This document shows positions 42,742 through 51,901 of a DNA stretch of 64,000 bases, one piece after another. Source of the stretch: Deltaproteobacteria bacterium. Its GTDB lineage: Bacteria; Myxococcota_A; UBA9042; PHBI01. The notes under the pieces are model-generated. The model was not told the origin of the DNA and did no database searches. It saw only the letters and a program-made list of their open reading frames with translations. Both the position numbers and the translations under genes were made by a program. Numbering within the stretch: position 1 is the first letter of the stretch; each line of letters starts with the position of its first letter. The stretch covers positions 51,123 through 115,122 of the forward strand of contig WYBB01000041.1 in the NCBI GenBank assembly GCA_011526585.1, written 5' to 3'.

Positions 42742-44957
42742 GATCGCCATCGTGTGGGCGCGCCGGCGCGGCGCTCGTCGTCGCGTCGCTGATGACGCTC
42801 TGCGTGAGCTGCGTCGGGAAGTCCGACGAGGCGCCCTCCCCGATCCTCTCGGTCGACGAGCCGGCCGGAGGGGCGCCGATGCAGCCGGAGGAGGAGGAGG
42901 GGTCCGAGGAGGAAGATGACGCGCGCTGGGCAATCCAGCCCTCGACGCGCAAGGCCGAGCCGAAGGTCGCGCCCGCGGCCGCCAGCACGCCGGAGCCCGC
43001 CAAGCTTGCCAAGCCCGACGCGCCGCCGCCGCCGGTGGTGCGCTCCGACTTCGCTCAGCCGATGCCGGCGAGCGAGGCCGTGACACGCGAGCGCTCGCAG
43101 GGGCCGCGAGCGGGCGAGCTCGGTGACATCGGCACGACCGGTACCGCGGCGGGCGGCGTCGTCGACACGCCGCCGGCGGACGCGCTGAACGCGGCCCTCG
43201 CGCTCGGCTGGCGCGGCGCCGACGACGGGACCAAGGACATGCCGGGCGAGGACGAGAAGAGCGTCGATCGGGACATGGACGCGATCCTCGACGTCGACGA
43301 CGCCGAGGTCGTAGCGCTCGAGGGTGAGGTCGAGCCTGACGCCAAGGGCCTGCTCCAGAGCGGCGAGGAGAAGAAGAAGGAGGCGCGCGACGAGCGCGAG
43401 CACCCGGGCAAGCAACGCCCGCCGCGCGCCGCGCACACGATCCGGCCCAGCGGCGAGGATCCTTCGACCTTCGTACCGCCGGCGACGACCTTGCCGCGCA
43501 TGTTCTACTTCGAGAACACCTACCTCGGCGGCTCGGCCGCCTACGCCGAGCGGCTGCGGCGCCTCGACCGGGCGCTGTCGGACTCGGAGCGGCCCTACGA
43601 GGTCGTGCAGGCCGAGGTGCAGCCCTTCGATCCGCCGCGCACCGAGGGGCTGGCGGTGACGGCGAGCGTCGACGCGACGCACTTCGAGCGCGCGCGCCGC
43701 GTCTTCCTCCAGGTCGGCCTGCGCGGCAGCTCGCGCTACGGCTGGCGGCGGCCGCCGCTCGACGTGGTGCTGGTCGTCGACCAGCCGGCCTTTTCCCGCG
43801 GGGCGGCGTTCGTCACGCGCTTCGTCGTCGACCTGCTGCGCGAGCTCGGGCCGGCCGATCGGCTCGGTATCGTGCTGGCCGGCGGCGAGGCGCCGACCTT
43901 CCTCGAGCTGGCGCGGCTCGGCCCGGCGCAGCAGCACCTGGCCAACCGCATCGACCAGCTGGCGGCCCCGGCGGCGATGGGGCCCCACGACCTGGCCACG
44001 GCGATGACGAAGGCCGGCGCCATGCTCGAGGCGGCCTCGGATGACGAGGCGACGGTGCCCGGCACAAAGACGCTGATGGTGCTCTCGGGCGAGCGCGACG
44101 AGACGCGCATCGCGCACGCCGCGCGCGCGGCCCACCAGCTCACGGTAGAGGGGTGTGTCACCTCGGTCTTCGCGCTCGACGCCGAGCGCAGCGAGTGGTG
44201 GCAGGTCGCCGACGCGGGCTACGGCAACCTGCATCGCATCGACGAGGCCGGCGCCGCCGACGCGATCGACGAGGAGATGCAGAGCCTCGCGCGTGTGGTC
44301 GCGCGTCTGGTGCGCGTAAACGTGCGCCTGGGCAAGGAGAGCAAGGCGATCCGCGTGCTCGGCACGCGCGTGCTCGAGCAGCGCGAGGTCGAGGAGGTCA
44401 AGGCGCGCGAGCTGGCGACCGACCGTAACTTGTCGAAGTCACTCGGCATAACCTCGGACCGCGGCGAGGACGACGACGGGATCCAGACGGTGATCCCGTA
44501 CTTCTACGGCGACGACTCGCACGTGATCCTGATCGAGCTCTGGGTCGAGGGCCCCGGCGTCGTCGCCGACGTGACGGTGCGCTACAAGGACATGGTCAAC
44601 CTCGACAACGCCACGGCGCGCACCAGCGTGCGCCTCGGAGCGCGACCGCGCGCCCCGACCGAGGAGCAGGTCCTCATCGCGCGCAACGTGCGCGGCTTCG
44701 AGCTGGCCGAGAACCTCCAGCGCGCTTCGGCCGCGGTCGAAAACAACGACTACGGCGCCGCGCTCAGGAGCCTCGGCGCCGCCGCCGGCGCGGCCGCGGT
44801 GACCAATACACGCGACACGAAGGCGGTCGAAGGGCTCAAGGCGATGGTCGAGCGCGGCGACTGGCAGCACGACCCGGCGCGGCGCGCGACCCTGCAGGAG
44901 ACGCTCCTTCTCTCCGGCCAGCGGCGCGTGGGCGACACGCAGACGCTCGGCAAGTAG
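42738..44957 (+). CDS. VWA-like lipoprotein with degenerate MIDAS
   Basis: A 739-residue lipoprotein (lipobox VSC at about residue 25). The first about 240 residues are Pro/Glu/Ala-rich and disordered. A YfbK-like region with a VWA-type domain follows (about 300-510): PPLDVVLVVDQPAFSR stands where the metal site DxSxS is expected, but its serines are lost. GPADRLGIVLAGG and KTLMVLSGERDE correspond to later VWA strands. The C-terminal about 180 residues resemble the YfbK C-terminal beta domain (VNVRLGKES, TVIPYFYGDDSHV). Binding of metal is doubtful; a protein-protein role is more likely. Translationally coupled to the 1014-aa gene upstream. Confidence 0.75.
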   Translation: MRSPSCGRAGAALVVASLMTLCVSCVGKSDEAPSPILSVDEPAGGAPMQPEEEEGSEEEDDARWAIQPSTRKAEPKVAPAAASTPEPAKLAKPDAPPPPVVRSDFAQPMPASEAVTRERSQGPRAGELGDIGTTGTAAGGVVDTPPADALNAALALGWRGADDGTKDMPGEDEKSVDRDMDAILDVDDAEVVALEGEVEPDAKGLLQSGEEKKKEARDEREHPGKQRPPRAAHTIRPSGEDPSTFVPPATTLPRMFYFENTYLGGSAAYAERLRRLDRALSDSERPYEVVQAEVQPFDPPRTEGLAVTASVDATHFERARRVFLQVGLRGSSRYGWRRPPLDVVLVVDQPAFSRGAAFVTRFVVDLLRELGPADRLGIVLAGGEAPTFLELARLGPAQQHLANRIDQLAAPAAMGPHDLATAMTKAGAMLEAASDDEATVPGTKTLMVLSGERDETRIAHAARAAHQLTVEGCVTSVFALDAERSEWWQVADAGYGNLHRIDEAGAADAIDEEMQSLARVVARLVRVNVRLGKESKAIRVLGTRVLEQREVEEVKARELATDRNLSKSLGITSDRGEDDDGIQTVIPYFYGDDSHVILIELWVEGPGVVADVTVRYKDMVNLDNATARTSVRLGARPRAPTEEQVLIARNVRGFELAENLQRASAAVENNDYGAALRSLGAAAGAAAVTNTRDTKAVEGLKAMVERGDWQHDPARRATLQETLLLSGQRRVGDTQTLGK

Positions 44958-44967
44958 CCTCACGTCT

Positions 44968-46086
44968 TCAACGCCCAAGGGTCGCCAGATCGATCTTCAG
45001 GAGGCGCGCGGCGTTCTTCCAGTAGACGTGCTCGAGCACGTCGTCGGGCAGATCGATGGCGTCGATCGTCCAGCGGCCCTGGATCGGCGTCGGGTGCGGG
45101 ATGCCGCGCTCGCGACCCTCGAAGAAGCGCCAGTGCGCCTCGTAGAAGGGGCGGATGTCGGCCTCGGTCGGCTCCTCGGCGCCCTGGGACCCGAGCATGA
45201 TCCCCCGGTCGGACAGGCCGATGTCGGTGCCGAAGAGGATGCGGTTCTTGTGCGCGATGAAGAGCGCGCGCACCTGGTCCGGCGGGTGGCGCCCGATCTC
45301 GCCGAGGCGCGCGGCCGTGTCGACGTAGACGTTCGGGTAGGTGTCGAGGATGCGCGCGACGTAGGCGAGATCCTCGGCGTTGTTGCCGAAGTGCACCGAG
45401 ATGAACGTCGTCTTCGGGTGCTTGCGGAAGACGTTCTCCAGTTCGCCGAGCAGCGCCAGCCGGTCGGGCCACTGCGGCCCATGGAAGGACCAGCGCGGGT
45501 GGAGCGCGAGCTCTTCGTAGCGCTCGTTGTCGGGCGTGGGTGGCAGCCAGAACGCCCGCGGATCGGCCGTGTGGATCGCGACCGGCACGCCGAGCGCAGC
45601 GGCTCGCTGCCAGAGCGGGTCGAGCTCCGGCCAGTCGACCGGTACGCGCCGACCCTCGGCGTCCTTCAAGTAGAGCCCGAGCACCTTCGGGATCTTCAGG
45701 CCACGAAACCCGTGCTGCTCGACCGCCGTCTCGAGCTCGGCGGCCATCGCCTCGCCGAAGCCGGGTTCGGCGCGACGTCGCCAGTCGACGTTGAAGAAGT
45801 TGATCATGCGCGGAAAGGTCCGCGTGAGCTCGGCCATCGGCGCGGCGGTCTCGCCGTCACCGCCCGAGAGGTTCACCATCAGGCCGAGGCCGTTGTCGAC
45901 CATGGTGCGCTCGAGGCGCGCGAGCCCCCGCGGGTAGATGTGGCCGTGCACGTCGATCACCGGCGGGCGCACATAGCCCGGGCGCCAGGCCGGCCCGCCG
46001 CTGGGCGCAGGCGCGGGCGCGGGGTCCGAGCGACACGCGCCGGACGCGAGGGCGAGCACGAGCGGGACGATGAAGTGGCGCACCAT
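44968..46086 (-). CDS. Lipoprotein amidohydrolase (amidohydrolase-2 family)
   Basis: A 372-residue protein with a lipoprotein signal (lipobox SGAC at about residue 18), a Pro/Ala linker, and then an amidohydrolase-2 TIM barrel: IDVHGHIY (metal-binding His-x-His), GLKIPKVLGLYL, VAIHTADP, ISVHFGNN, and ILFGTDIGL (catalytic Asp). Such enzymes hydrolyse or decarboxylate small cyclic compounds; the substrate is not predictable. Export of this family is unusual. The ATG at 46086 has GGAG 5 nt upstream. It converges on the VWA gene (10 nt between stops) and diverges from the beta-barrel gene at 46255. Confidence 0.82.
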   Translation of the reverse strand: MVRHFIVPLVLALASGACRSDPAPAPAPSGGPAWRPGYVRPPVIDVHGHIYPRGLARLERTMVDNGLGLMVNLSGGDGETAAPMAELTRTFPRMINFFNVDWRRRAEPGFGEAMAAELETAVEQHGFRGLKIPKVLGLYLKDAEGRRVPVDWPELDPLWQRAAALGVPVAIHTADPRAFWLPPTPDNERYEELALHPRWSFHGPQWPDRLALLGELENVFRKHPKTTFISVHFGNNAEDLAYVARILDTYPNVYVDTAARLGEIGRHPPDQVRALFIAHKNRILFGTDIGLSDRGIMLGSQGAEEPTEADIRPFYEAHWRFFEGRERGIPHPTPIQGRWTIDAIDLPDDVLEHVYWKNAARLLKIDLATLGR

Positions 46087-46254
46087 GGAGACTCCGTAGG
46101 ACAATGATGCCGTGACATGCGACGTTCGCGATAGTCGATCGTCGCCGCGGTGACGATCGCCGGCCCGCGCGTGGCTCCCCGGCGGGCCGTGCGTGAATAC
46201 CCTCCGCGCGACGGCGTCTTGGCGGCCGTGACCCGGTTGACCCAGGAGAATCAC

Positions 46255-47031
46255 ATGACCTCGACCCCTTCGAACCCGAGCCGGCGCTTCCTACGCACCC
46301 TGGCCGTTGCGTTGTCGGCGCTCCTGGCCGCGCCCCTCGTCGCTGCGGAGGCGCGCGCGGACTCCGGTGACGAGGCCACGCACGAGGTGAACGAGCGCCG
46401 TCGGCCGCCTCCGGCCTACCGCCCGCGCCCGCGCCCCTACTACCGCCCCCGCCCGCGCCGGGTCTACGTCGCGCCGACCTACTATCCGCGGCCGCGGCGC
46501 GAGGTCGAGCCGGTCTACAACCCGATCTTCCACTTCGGGATCGGCGTGAACGGGACCTCGGCCTTCGGCTCCGACTCGGCGATCACCGATCTCGGCAGCG
46601 GCGCCGGCTTCGACGTGAGCTTCGGCTGGCGGATCGCGTCGGCCTTCTCGCTCGACTTCAACTGGATGATGAGCTTCCACGACGGCAGCGACATGGCCGC
46701 CGGAGACGAGGCCGCGCTCACCCACCTCTCGATCGACGGGCGCTTCTTCCTGACCGATCGCAGCCGCCAGGTGCAGCCCTACCTGCAGGCCGGGATCGGC
46801 GCCTACATCCTCGGTCGCGACAGCTGGCAGTACGACACGCTCACCGGCGTCGGCTTCCAGCTCGGCGGCGGCGTCGACATCTACCTCTCCCGCCACGTCT
46901 CGATCGGCGGCAAGCTCCTCTACCGCGGCGCGCACCTCGACAACGCCGAGGATGCCTGGCCACAGTTCCCGACGGAGAGCGCCTGGCTCAACGCGCTGAC
47001 CTACGGCGGTGATCTGAAGTTCCACTTCTGA
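46255..47031 (+). CDS. Outer-membrane beta-barrel-like protein with Arg/Pro/Tyr-rich N-terminus
   Basis: A 258-residue exported protein: a signal peptide (about 1-36), then a segment rich in Arg, Pro and Tyr (RRRPPPAYRPRPRPYYRPRP, about 47-75), and eight or so amphipathic strands of an OmpA-type barrel (FHFGIGVNGTSAF, FSLDFNWMMSFHDG, VQPYLQAGIGAYILG, GGDLKFHF), ending in Phe, as outer-membrane proteins do. The Arg-rich stretch could bind polyanions such as LPS or DNA. AGGAG lies 6-10 nt upstream of the ATG. Confidence 0.82.
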   Translation: MTSTPSNPSRRFLRTLAVALSALLAAPLVAAEARADSGDEATHEVNERRRPPPAYRPRPRPYYRPRPRRVYVAPTYYPRPRREVEPVYNPIFHFGIGVNGTSAFGSDSAITDLGSGAGFDVSFGWRIASAFSLDFNWMMSFHDGSDMAAGDEAALTHLSIDGRFFLTDRSRQVQPYLQAGIGAYILGRDSWQYDTLTGVGFQLGGGVDIYLSRHVSIGGKLLYRGAHLDNAEDAWPQFPTESAWLNALTYGGDLKFHF

Positions 47032-47080
47032 GCGCCCGGCACGCCTCGCCACCTCCCTCGCACCCTGGTAGCTTGCGCGC

Positions 47081-47827
47081 GTGGGCATCGCCATCGACAT
47101 CCTCGTCGTCCTCTTCCTCCTCTGGTCGCTGATCCGCGGCTGGCGGGTCGGCTTCCTCTATCAGCTCGGGATCCTCGCCTTCCTCGTGCTCGCCTACTTC
47201 GCGGCGCGCGGGCTGGCGTCGATCCTCGACAAGTCCGTGGCCAGGCTGCTCGAGCTCTCGCCGCTCGTCGCCGGCACGGTCACCTTCTTCGCCATCTTCT
47301 TCGTGCTGGGCCTCATCGGCGCCATTCTGGTCAGGCGCATCACGAAGGACCTCGTCCCCGACCAGAGCTCGCTGTCGAGCCTCAACCGCTTCCTCGGCGC
47401 GCTGGTGAGCCTGGCCAAGGGCGCGCTCATCGCCTACCTGGCCATCGTGGTGCTCCTCCAGATCCAGCGCATCGCCGGCAACACCCCCTTCCCGTGGCAG
47501 ACCAGCGTGAGCGCGCGCTTCGTCGCCCAGCACAACTTCCTCGATCGCGGCGAGCTCGGCGCCCTGGTCAAACTCGGCTGGCTCGTCTCCACGCGTGATC
47601 TGGGACAGCTCTCGCAGGACCCGCGCGCCCAGAAGCTGATGAGCCACCCCAAGGCGCAGGGCCTCTACACGCCCGAGATGCTCTCGGCGATCCGCAACCA
47701 GGACTACGTCGCGCTCTTCGGTAACGACGCGCTCTGGGACTACCTCTCGGATCCCGAGGTGCAGGCGACCCTCGACACCTTCGAGTGGTTCGACGAGGAA
47801 GGCGCCAAGGCCCCGACGACGCCCTGA
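47081..47827 (+). CDS. CvpA-family membrane protein
   Basis: A 248-residue protein with four membrane segments in the first 135 residues, in the order and with the motif of CvpA (IDILVVLFLLWSLIRGWRVGFLYQL, AYFAARGL, FFVLGLIGAILVRRI, FLGALVSLAKGALIAYL). The C-terminal 110 residues are soluble. CvpA proteins influence envelope homeostasis and, in E. coli, colicin V export and purF-linked functions. GTG start at 47081, just after a GC-rich spacer. It converges on comF. Confidence 0.83.
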   Translation: MGIAIDILVVLFLLWSLIRGWRVGFLYQLGILAFLVLAYFAARGLASILDKSVARLLELSPLVAGTVTFFAIFFVLGLIGAILVRRITKDLVPDQSSLSSLNRFLGALVSLAKGALIAYLAIVVLLQIQRIAGNTPFPWQTSVSARFVAQHNFLDRGELGALVKLGWLVSTRDLGQLSQDPRAQKLMSHPKAQGLYTPEMLSAIRNQDYVALFGNDALWDYLSDPEVQATLDTFEWFDEEGAKAPTTP

Positions 47828-47846
47828 CGCCATCGGAGCTCGCGCG

Positions 47847-47891
47847 CCCGGACGCCGTACCCGGCCCGCGCCCCCGGACGCCGCTACCCGG
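47847..47891. repeat. Imperfect 18-19-nt direct repeat across the comF-like stop codon
   Basis: CCCGGACGCCGTACCCGG (47847-47864) recurs with a one-base insertion as CCCGGACGCCGCTACCCGG (47873-47891), 8 nt later. The TAG stop of the minus-strand ComF gene is the CTA within the second copy. Confidence 0.8.
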
Positions 47892-48615
47892 GGACGCGCG
47901 CGAGCACCAGCCCCTCGACCGAGCACGCCCCCGCGGCGAGGCACGCCTTGGCCGCCGCGCGCATCGTCGCGCCGGTGGTCATCACGTCGTCGACCACCAG
48001 CACCGGGCGGCCTGCGATCGGCGCGCGCCGGGCGCACAGCACGCCGCGCATGCGAGCTCCGCGCGCGGCACGCCCGAGGCCACGGCTCGGGGTCGGGTCG
48101 CGCGCGAGCTCGAGCGCGCCCGCGGCGAAGCGCACCCCCAGCCGCCGCGCCAGTGGTCGGGCGAGCGCCGCCGCCGGATTGAAGCCCCGCTTGCGCAGCG
48201 CCCGGCGCGTGCTCGGGACCGGCACGACCACGACCTCGGGCGACAGGTCCAGGCGCTCGGCCCCGCTGACGAAGCTCGCGGCCAGCGTCCGCCCGAGGCT
48301 CTCGTCGGGGCGGTTCTTCCACGCCGCGATCGCCTCCTGCAACGCGCCCCCGTACGCGAAGACGCCTCGCGCCCTCGAGAAAGGCGGTGGCTCGCGCGCG
48401 CAGGGACCACAGCGATGCCGGCCGCCGCCCGGCGGTGGGTCGAGCCAGACGACACCGCAGCACGGGCAGCAACTCTCGAGCCCGCTGACGAGCGAGCGCT
48501 GGCAGACCGCGCAGAGCGCCTGCTCTCGCACACTCGGTGCGCGACACGCGGCGCAACGCCAGACGAAGACCAGGTCGGCGAGCGAGGCCCCGAGGGCGAC
48601 GAGGGAGGCGAACAT
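47884..48615 (-). CDS. ComF-family phosphoribosyltransferase-like protein
   Basis: A 243-residue protein with two halves. The first, Cys-rich, carries four CxxC-type pairs (CAAC, CAVC, CPCC, CGPC) that could bind zinc. The second is a phosphoribosyltransferase fold with the PRPP loop VLVVDDVMTTGATM. ComF takes part in DNA uptake in naturally competent bacteria and in related DNA handling; the exact reaction is unknown. I take the ATG at 48615, which gives the usual length (about 240). An open extension reaches 48774 without a ribosome site. Confidence 0.87.
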   Translation of the reverse strand: MFASLVALGASLADLVFVWRCAACRAPSVREQALCAVCQRSLVSGLESCCPCCGVVWLDPPPGGGRHRCGPCAREPPPFSRARGVFAYGGALQEAIAAWKNRPDESLGRTLAASFVSGAERLDLSPEVVVVPVPSTRRALRKRGFNPAAALARPLARRLGVRFAAGALELARDPTPSRGLGRAARGARMRGVLCARRAPIAGRPVLVVDDVMTTGATMRAAAKACLAAGACSVEGLVLARVPG

Positions 48616-48855
48616 GCCATACACCCAAGCACGCGGCGTGCCAGCGCCGTTCGTTCTCTCCGAGGCGCCAGGCATGGGCTCGGCGCATCGGACGGCGCCC
48701 GCCCGAGGTGTCCCGAGTGTCCCTCCGCGGGACGGATCGCGGGACACCTGGGACACCGCCGGGTGTTCGTGCACGCCCCACGCATTTCCATGCCTTGACC
48801 CGAGGGTCGTCGCGCACTAACGATCCGGCTGTTCGGGCTCAACGATCGAGGTCAA

Positions 48856-49878
48856 GTGACGATCCAGAAAGCGACGCTCTCCTATGAGGACCGGGATGCC
48901 TTCCGCGAGGTCTGCGGTCCCAACGACGACCACCTCAAGATCGTACGAGACCTCCTGCACGTGTCGGTCGACACCCGCGGCAACACCGTGTCGCTGTCGG
49001 GCGAGGAGCACGATCTCGAGGTCGCGCGCTCGGCGCTCGACCAGTTCTACGAGCTGGCCAAGCGCGGCTACAACCTCTTCGCCAGCGACATCCCTCGCGG
49101 CGTGCAGATCATCGCCCAGGGCGCTGGCACGCGGCTCACCGACGTCTTCCTCGACACGCTCAACGTGCCGACCGCCAAGCGCAAGATCGCGCCGAAGAAC
49201 CTGAGCCAGAAGCGCTACGTCGACGCCATCCGCGAGAACCCGCTGACCTTCGGCGTCGGCGCGGCCGGCACGGGCAAGACCTACCTCGCGATGGCCATGG
49301 CCGTGCAGGCGCTGCTCGCGCGCGACATCAAGCGCATCATCCTGACGCGCCCCGCGGTCGAAGCCGGCGAGAAGCTCGGCTTCCTCCCCGGCGACATGGC
49401 CGAGAAGGTCAACCCCTACCTGCGCCCGCTCTACGACGCGCTCTACGACATGCTCGACCTCGGGCGCGTGCAGAAGCTCATGCAGGAAAACGCCATCGAG
49501 GTCGCGCCGCTCGCGTTCATGCGCGGCCGCACGCTCAACGACGCCTTCGTGATCCTCGACGAGGCGCAGAACGCCACGCGCGAGCAGATGCGCATGTTCC
49601 TGACGCGCCTGGGCTTCAACACCAAGACGATCGTGACCGGCGACGTGACCCAGACCGACCTGCCCGATCGCGAGCGCTCCGGCCTCGCGCACGCGATGCA
49701 GATCCTCTCCGGCGTACGCGGCGTCTCGGTCATCGAGTTCCAGCCCGAGGACGTCGTGCGCCACCCGCTGGTGCAGCGCATCATCCTCGCCTACGCCGAC
49801 GACGACCAGCGCGAGGCGATCCGCAAGGCCGCGCACGGTGGCCAGGGCTCGCACCGCAGGAACGGCTCCGAGCCCTGA
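48856..49878 (+). CDS. phoH: PhoH-like ATPase
   Basis: A 340-residue ATPase of the PhoH/YbeZ group, standard length. Residues about 5-100 hold the N-terminal KH-like part; the P-loop is [13 protein letters not shown], followed by [27 protein letters not shown] (Walker B) and [10 protein letters not shown]. These proteins act with the ribosomal endoribonuclease YbeY in RNA processing. The GTG start overlaps no upstream gene; 240 nt without another gene precede it. Its stop TGA overlaps the ATG of ybeY by one base (TGATG). Confidence 0.95.
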   Translation: MTIQKATLSYEDRDAFREVCGPNDDHLKIVRDLLHVSVDTRGNTVSLSGEEHDLEVARSALDQFYELAKRGYNLFASDIPRGVQIIAQGAGTRLTDVFLDTLNVPTAKRKIAPKNLSQKRYVDAIRENPLTFGVGAAGTGKTYLAMAMAVQALLARDIKRIILTRPAVEAGEKLGFLPGDMAEKVNPYLRPLYDALYDMLDLGRVQKLMQENAIEVAPLAFMRGRTLNDAFVILDEAQNATREQMRMFLTRLGFNTKTIVTGDVTQTDLPDRERSGLAHAMQILSGVRGVSVIEFQPEDVVRHPLVQRIILAYADDDQREAIRKAAHGGQGSHRRNGSEP

Positions 49879-50348
49879 TGCCGGTGCACGTCGCGAGAGA
49901 AGGCCTCGCCGCCCGCGAGACCGCGCTCGGCCGCCGCCTCGCCGCCGAGGCGCGCGCCCTCCTGGCCGCGGTCGAGCTCGGGCGCCGCTCGCTCTCCCTG
50001 CTCCTGACCGACGACGCGCAGATCCAGGCGCTCAACCGCACCTGGCGCGACGAGGACAAGGCGACCGACGTGCTCTCCTTCCCGATGGACGAGCCCGACC
50101 TCGACCCGCGCCCCAGGACGGGCCCGCTCGGCGACATCGTCATCTCGGTCGAGACCACGGCGCGCGACGCCGCGGCGCTCGGCTGGGCGCGCGACGACCT
50201 CGCGAGCTTCCTGCTCGTGCACGCCTTCTGTCACCTCCTCGGCCACGACCACGGCGAGCCCGGCGAGGCTCGCGCGATGCGCGCGCTCGAGGACCGCCTC
50301 TTCGCGGTGATCGCGCCCGACGGCGTGCGCCCACCCACACCCTATTGA
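49878..50348 (+). CDS. ybeY: Endoribonuclease YbeY
   Basis: A 156-residue zinc endoribonuclease, the usual size, needed for 16S rRNA 3'-end maturation and ribosome quality control. The zinc site is HAFCHLLGHDH, which fits the family's H-x3-H-x5-H. TWRDEDKATDVLSFPMDEP, just before, is the other conserved stretch. Starts at 49878 on the last base of the phoH stop. Followed at 7 nt by a ferredoxin gene. Confidence 0.94.
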   Translation: MPVHVAREGLAARETALGRRLAAEARALLAAVELGRRSLSLLLTDDAQIQALNRTWRDEDKATDVLSFPMDEPDLDPRPRTGPLGDIVISVETTARDAAALGWARDDLASFLLVHAFCHLLGHDHGEPGEARAMRALEDRLFAVIAPDGVRPPTPY

Positions 50349-50355
50349 AGTGCCC

Positions 50356-50700
50356 ATGCACCCCGAGCTGACGATCACCTGGCACCTGCCCGACGGCAGA
50401 ACGCTCGCGACCCCCGGCTGGTCCAAGCTCAACCTGCTCGCGCACGCGGACACCCACGACCTCGAGCTCCCCCAGGCCTGCGGTGGTCACGCCGAGTGCG
50501 GCACCTGCCGCGTGCGCATCCTCGCCGGCGAGCTCACCCCCGCGCGCCACGAGGAGCGTGAGCTCATGACCCGCCACGCCAGGCGCTTCCGCCAGGCCGA
50601 GCGCCTCGCCTGCCAGGCGCGGCCCCTCGGCGACGTCACGGTCGAGGTGCTCGCGATGATCCCGCCCGACCTGCGCGACGTCGAGGACGAACCGGGATAG
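50356..50700 (+). CDS. 2Fe-2S plant-type ferredoxin
   Basis: A 114-residue ferredoxin. Cluster ligands are the cysteines of ACGGHAECGTC (C-x5-C-x2-C) and, later, the Cys of RLACQAR. The loop is one residue longer than the plant C-x4-C, like adrenodoxin and bacterial ISC-type ferredoxins. It would shuttle electrons to an unidentified partner. Transcribed with phoH-ybeY; the more usual neighbour at this place is a CorC/magnesium transport gene. ATG at 50356; an in-frame GTG six nt upstream is possible. Confidence 0.88.
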   Translation: MHPELTITWHLPDGRTLATPGWSKLNLLAHADTHDLELPQACGGHAECGTCRVRILAGELTPARHEERELMTRHARRFRQAERLACQARPLGDVTVEVLAMIPPDLRDVEDEPG

Positions 50701-50792
50701 CGCCGCCTGGTCTTGTCGAAACCACCGCGGAGGGCGCGGAGGGCGCGGCGAGGGTGCCAAGGCGTGCATGCCGAGCGACGCCTTCGGAGGTC

Positions 50793-51893
50793 CTAACCCC
50801 GCACCCGGGCCAGGCGTTGCTCGAGCTCGCGCCGCACCCAGGGATCCTCGATCGTCGCGGCCACGCGCTCCGCACGCGCCACGTCACGCCGCGCCATCAC
50901 GAGCTCGAAGAGGTGCGCACGCGCCTCGTCGCTCGCCTCGGCCAGCCCCTCCAACAAGGTCTCGGCCGCGCGCCGCGCACCGAGCCGCCACAGGCACGGC
51001 GCCATCGCCAGCTTCGCCTCGAAGACGAGCGCCCGATCACCCTCGACCTCCCCCGCCACGGCCGCGCGCGTCAGCGCGTCGAGCGCCGCCTGGGCCCGAC
51101 CGAGCGCCCCGAGCGCCGCCCCGCGCACGAGCTCCGCCCGCGCCGTGAGCGCGCCCTCGACCTCGGCGAGGGCCGCCGCCGCCTCGCCGCCCGAGAGCAG
51201 CACCTTCGCCCGCGCGACCGCATGCTCCGGCCCCGAGCGCCGCCGCGAAAACGCGCGCGCCCGCCCGCGTGACAAGACGAGCAGCGCCTCGCCCGCGATC
51301 ACGTCCTCGCGCACGACGACCACCGGCGCCAGCGCCCGCGCCGCCTCCCACAGCCGCATGAGATCGACGCGCGCGATCCCCACGCCCTCGGCGTGCCGAT
51401 CCGCGACCGCCACGTCCAGCGCCAGCACCTCCTCGGCGCGCTCCCACATCGCCGCCAGCGCCGCGCACACCTCGGCGTCGTGGTCGACCCCCTCGCCCGA
51501 GACGGTGTTGAGCGTGCCCGAGCACACCACCGCCGCCGCCCTGCCCACGGCCCCGCCCCCGAAGCTGTCGACCGCGGCGAAGCGCGCCCCCGGGTCGCCC
51601 GCGTGCGCCGCCTTCGCGCGCCCGATCGCGCCCTCCCGCACGTCCTCGCCGTGATAGCTGCCGGCAAAGCCCGCCTCGCGCAAGACCGGCAGGAGCGCGC
51701 CCTCCCCGCAGCCGACGTCGATCAGCGACGGCAGCGTCTCGACCGGCGCCAGCGCCTCGACCATCGCCCAGAGCCTCAGCGCGTGCGCCTCGGCTGACTC
51801 CCAGCCGACCCGCCGCGCCGCGTCCCCGTGCCCGCCGAGCGCCCCGTAGAACGCCTCGGCCGCCTGCTTGCGCGCCTCGTCCCGCTCGGCCAT
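50793..51893 (-). CDS. SAM-dependent methyltransferase fused to TPR-like helices
   Basis: A 366-residue protein. Residues 1-200 are a class I methyltransferase (motif I LIDVGCGEGALLPVLREAG, motif II region HGEDVREGAI, then VVCSGTLNT), related to PIMT/SpeE-like methyltransferases in general look. Residues about 230-366 are Ala-rich helical repeats like TPR (ARAKVLLSGGEAAAALAEVEGALTARAEL, VARAERVAATIEDPWVRRELEQRL). The acceptor is unknown. The ATG at 51893 has GAGGA 5 nt upstream, inside the stop region of the cardiolipin synthase gene (8 nt gap), so they are one operon. Confidence 0.75.
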   Translation of the reverse strand: MAERDEARKQAAEAFYGALGGHGDAARRVGWESAEAHALRLWAMVEALAPVETLPSLIDVGCGEGALLPVLREAGFAGSYHGEDVREGAIGRAKAAHAGDPGARFAAVDSFGGGAVGRAAAVVCSGTLNTVSGEGVDHDAEVCAALAAMWERAEEVLALDVAVADRHAEGVGIARVDLMRLWEAARALAPVVVVREDVIAGEALLVLSRGRARAFSRRRSGPEHAVARAKVLLSGGEAAAALAEVEGALTARAELVRGAALGALGRAQAALDALTRAAVAGEVEGDRALVFEAKLAMAPCLWRLGARRAAETLLEGLAEASDEARAHLFELVMARRDVARAERVAATIEDPWVRRELEQRLARVRG

Positions 51894-51901
51894 CGCGTTC
51901 C

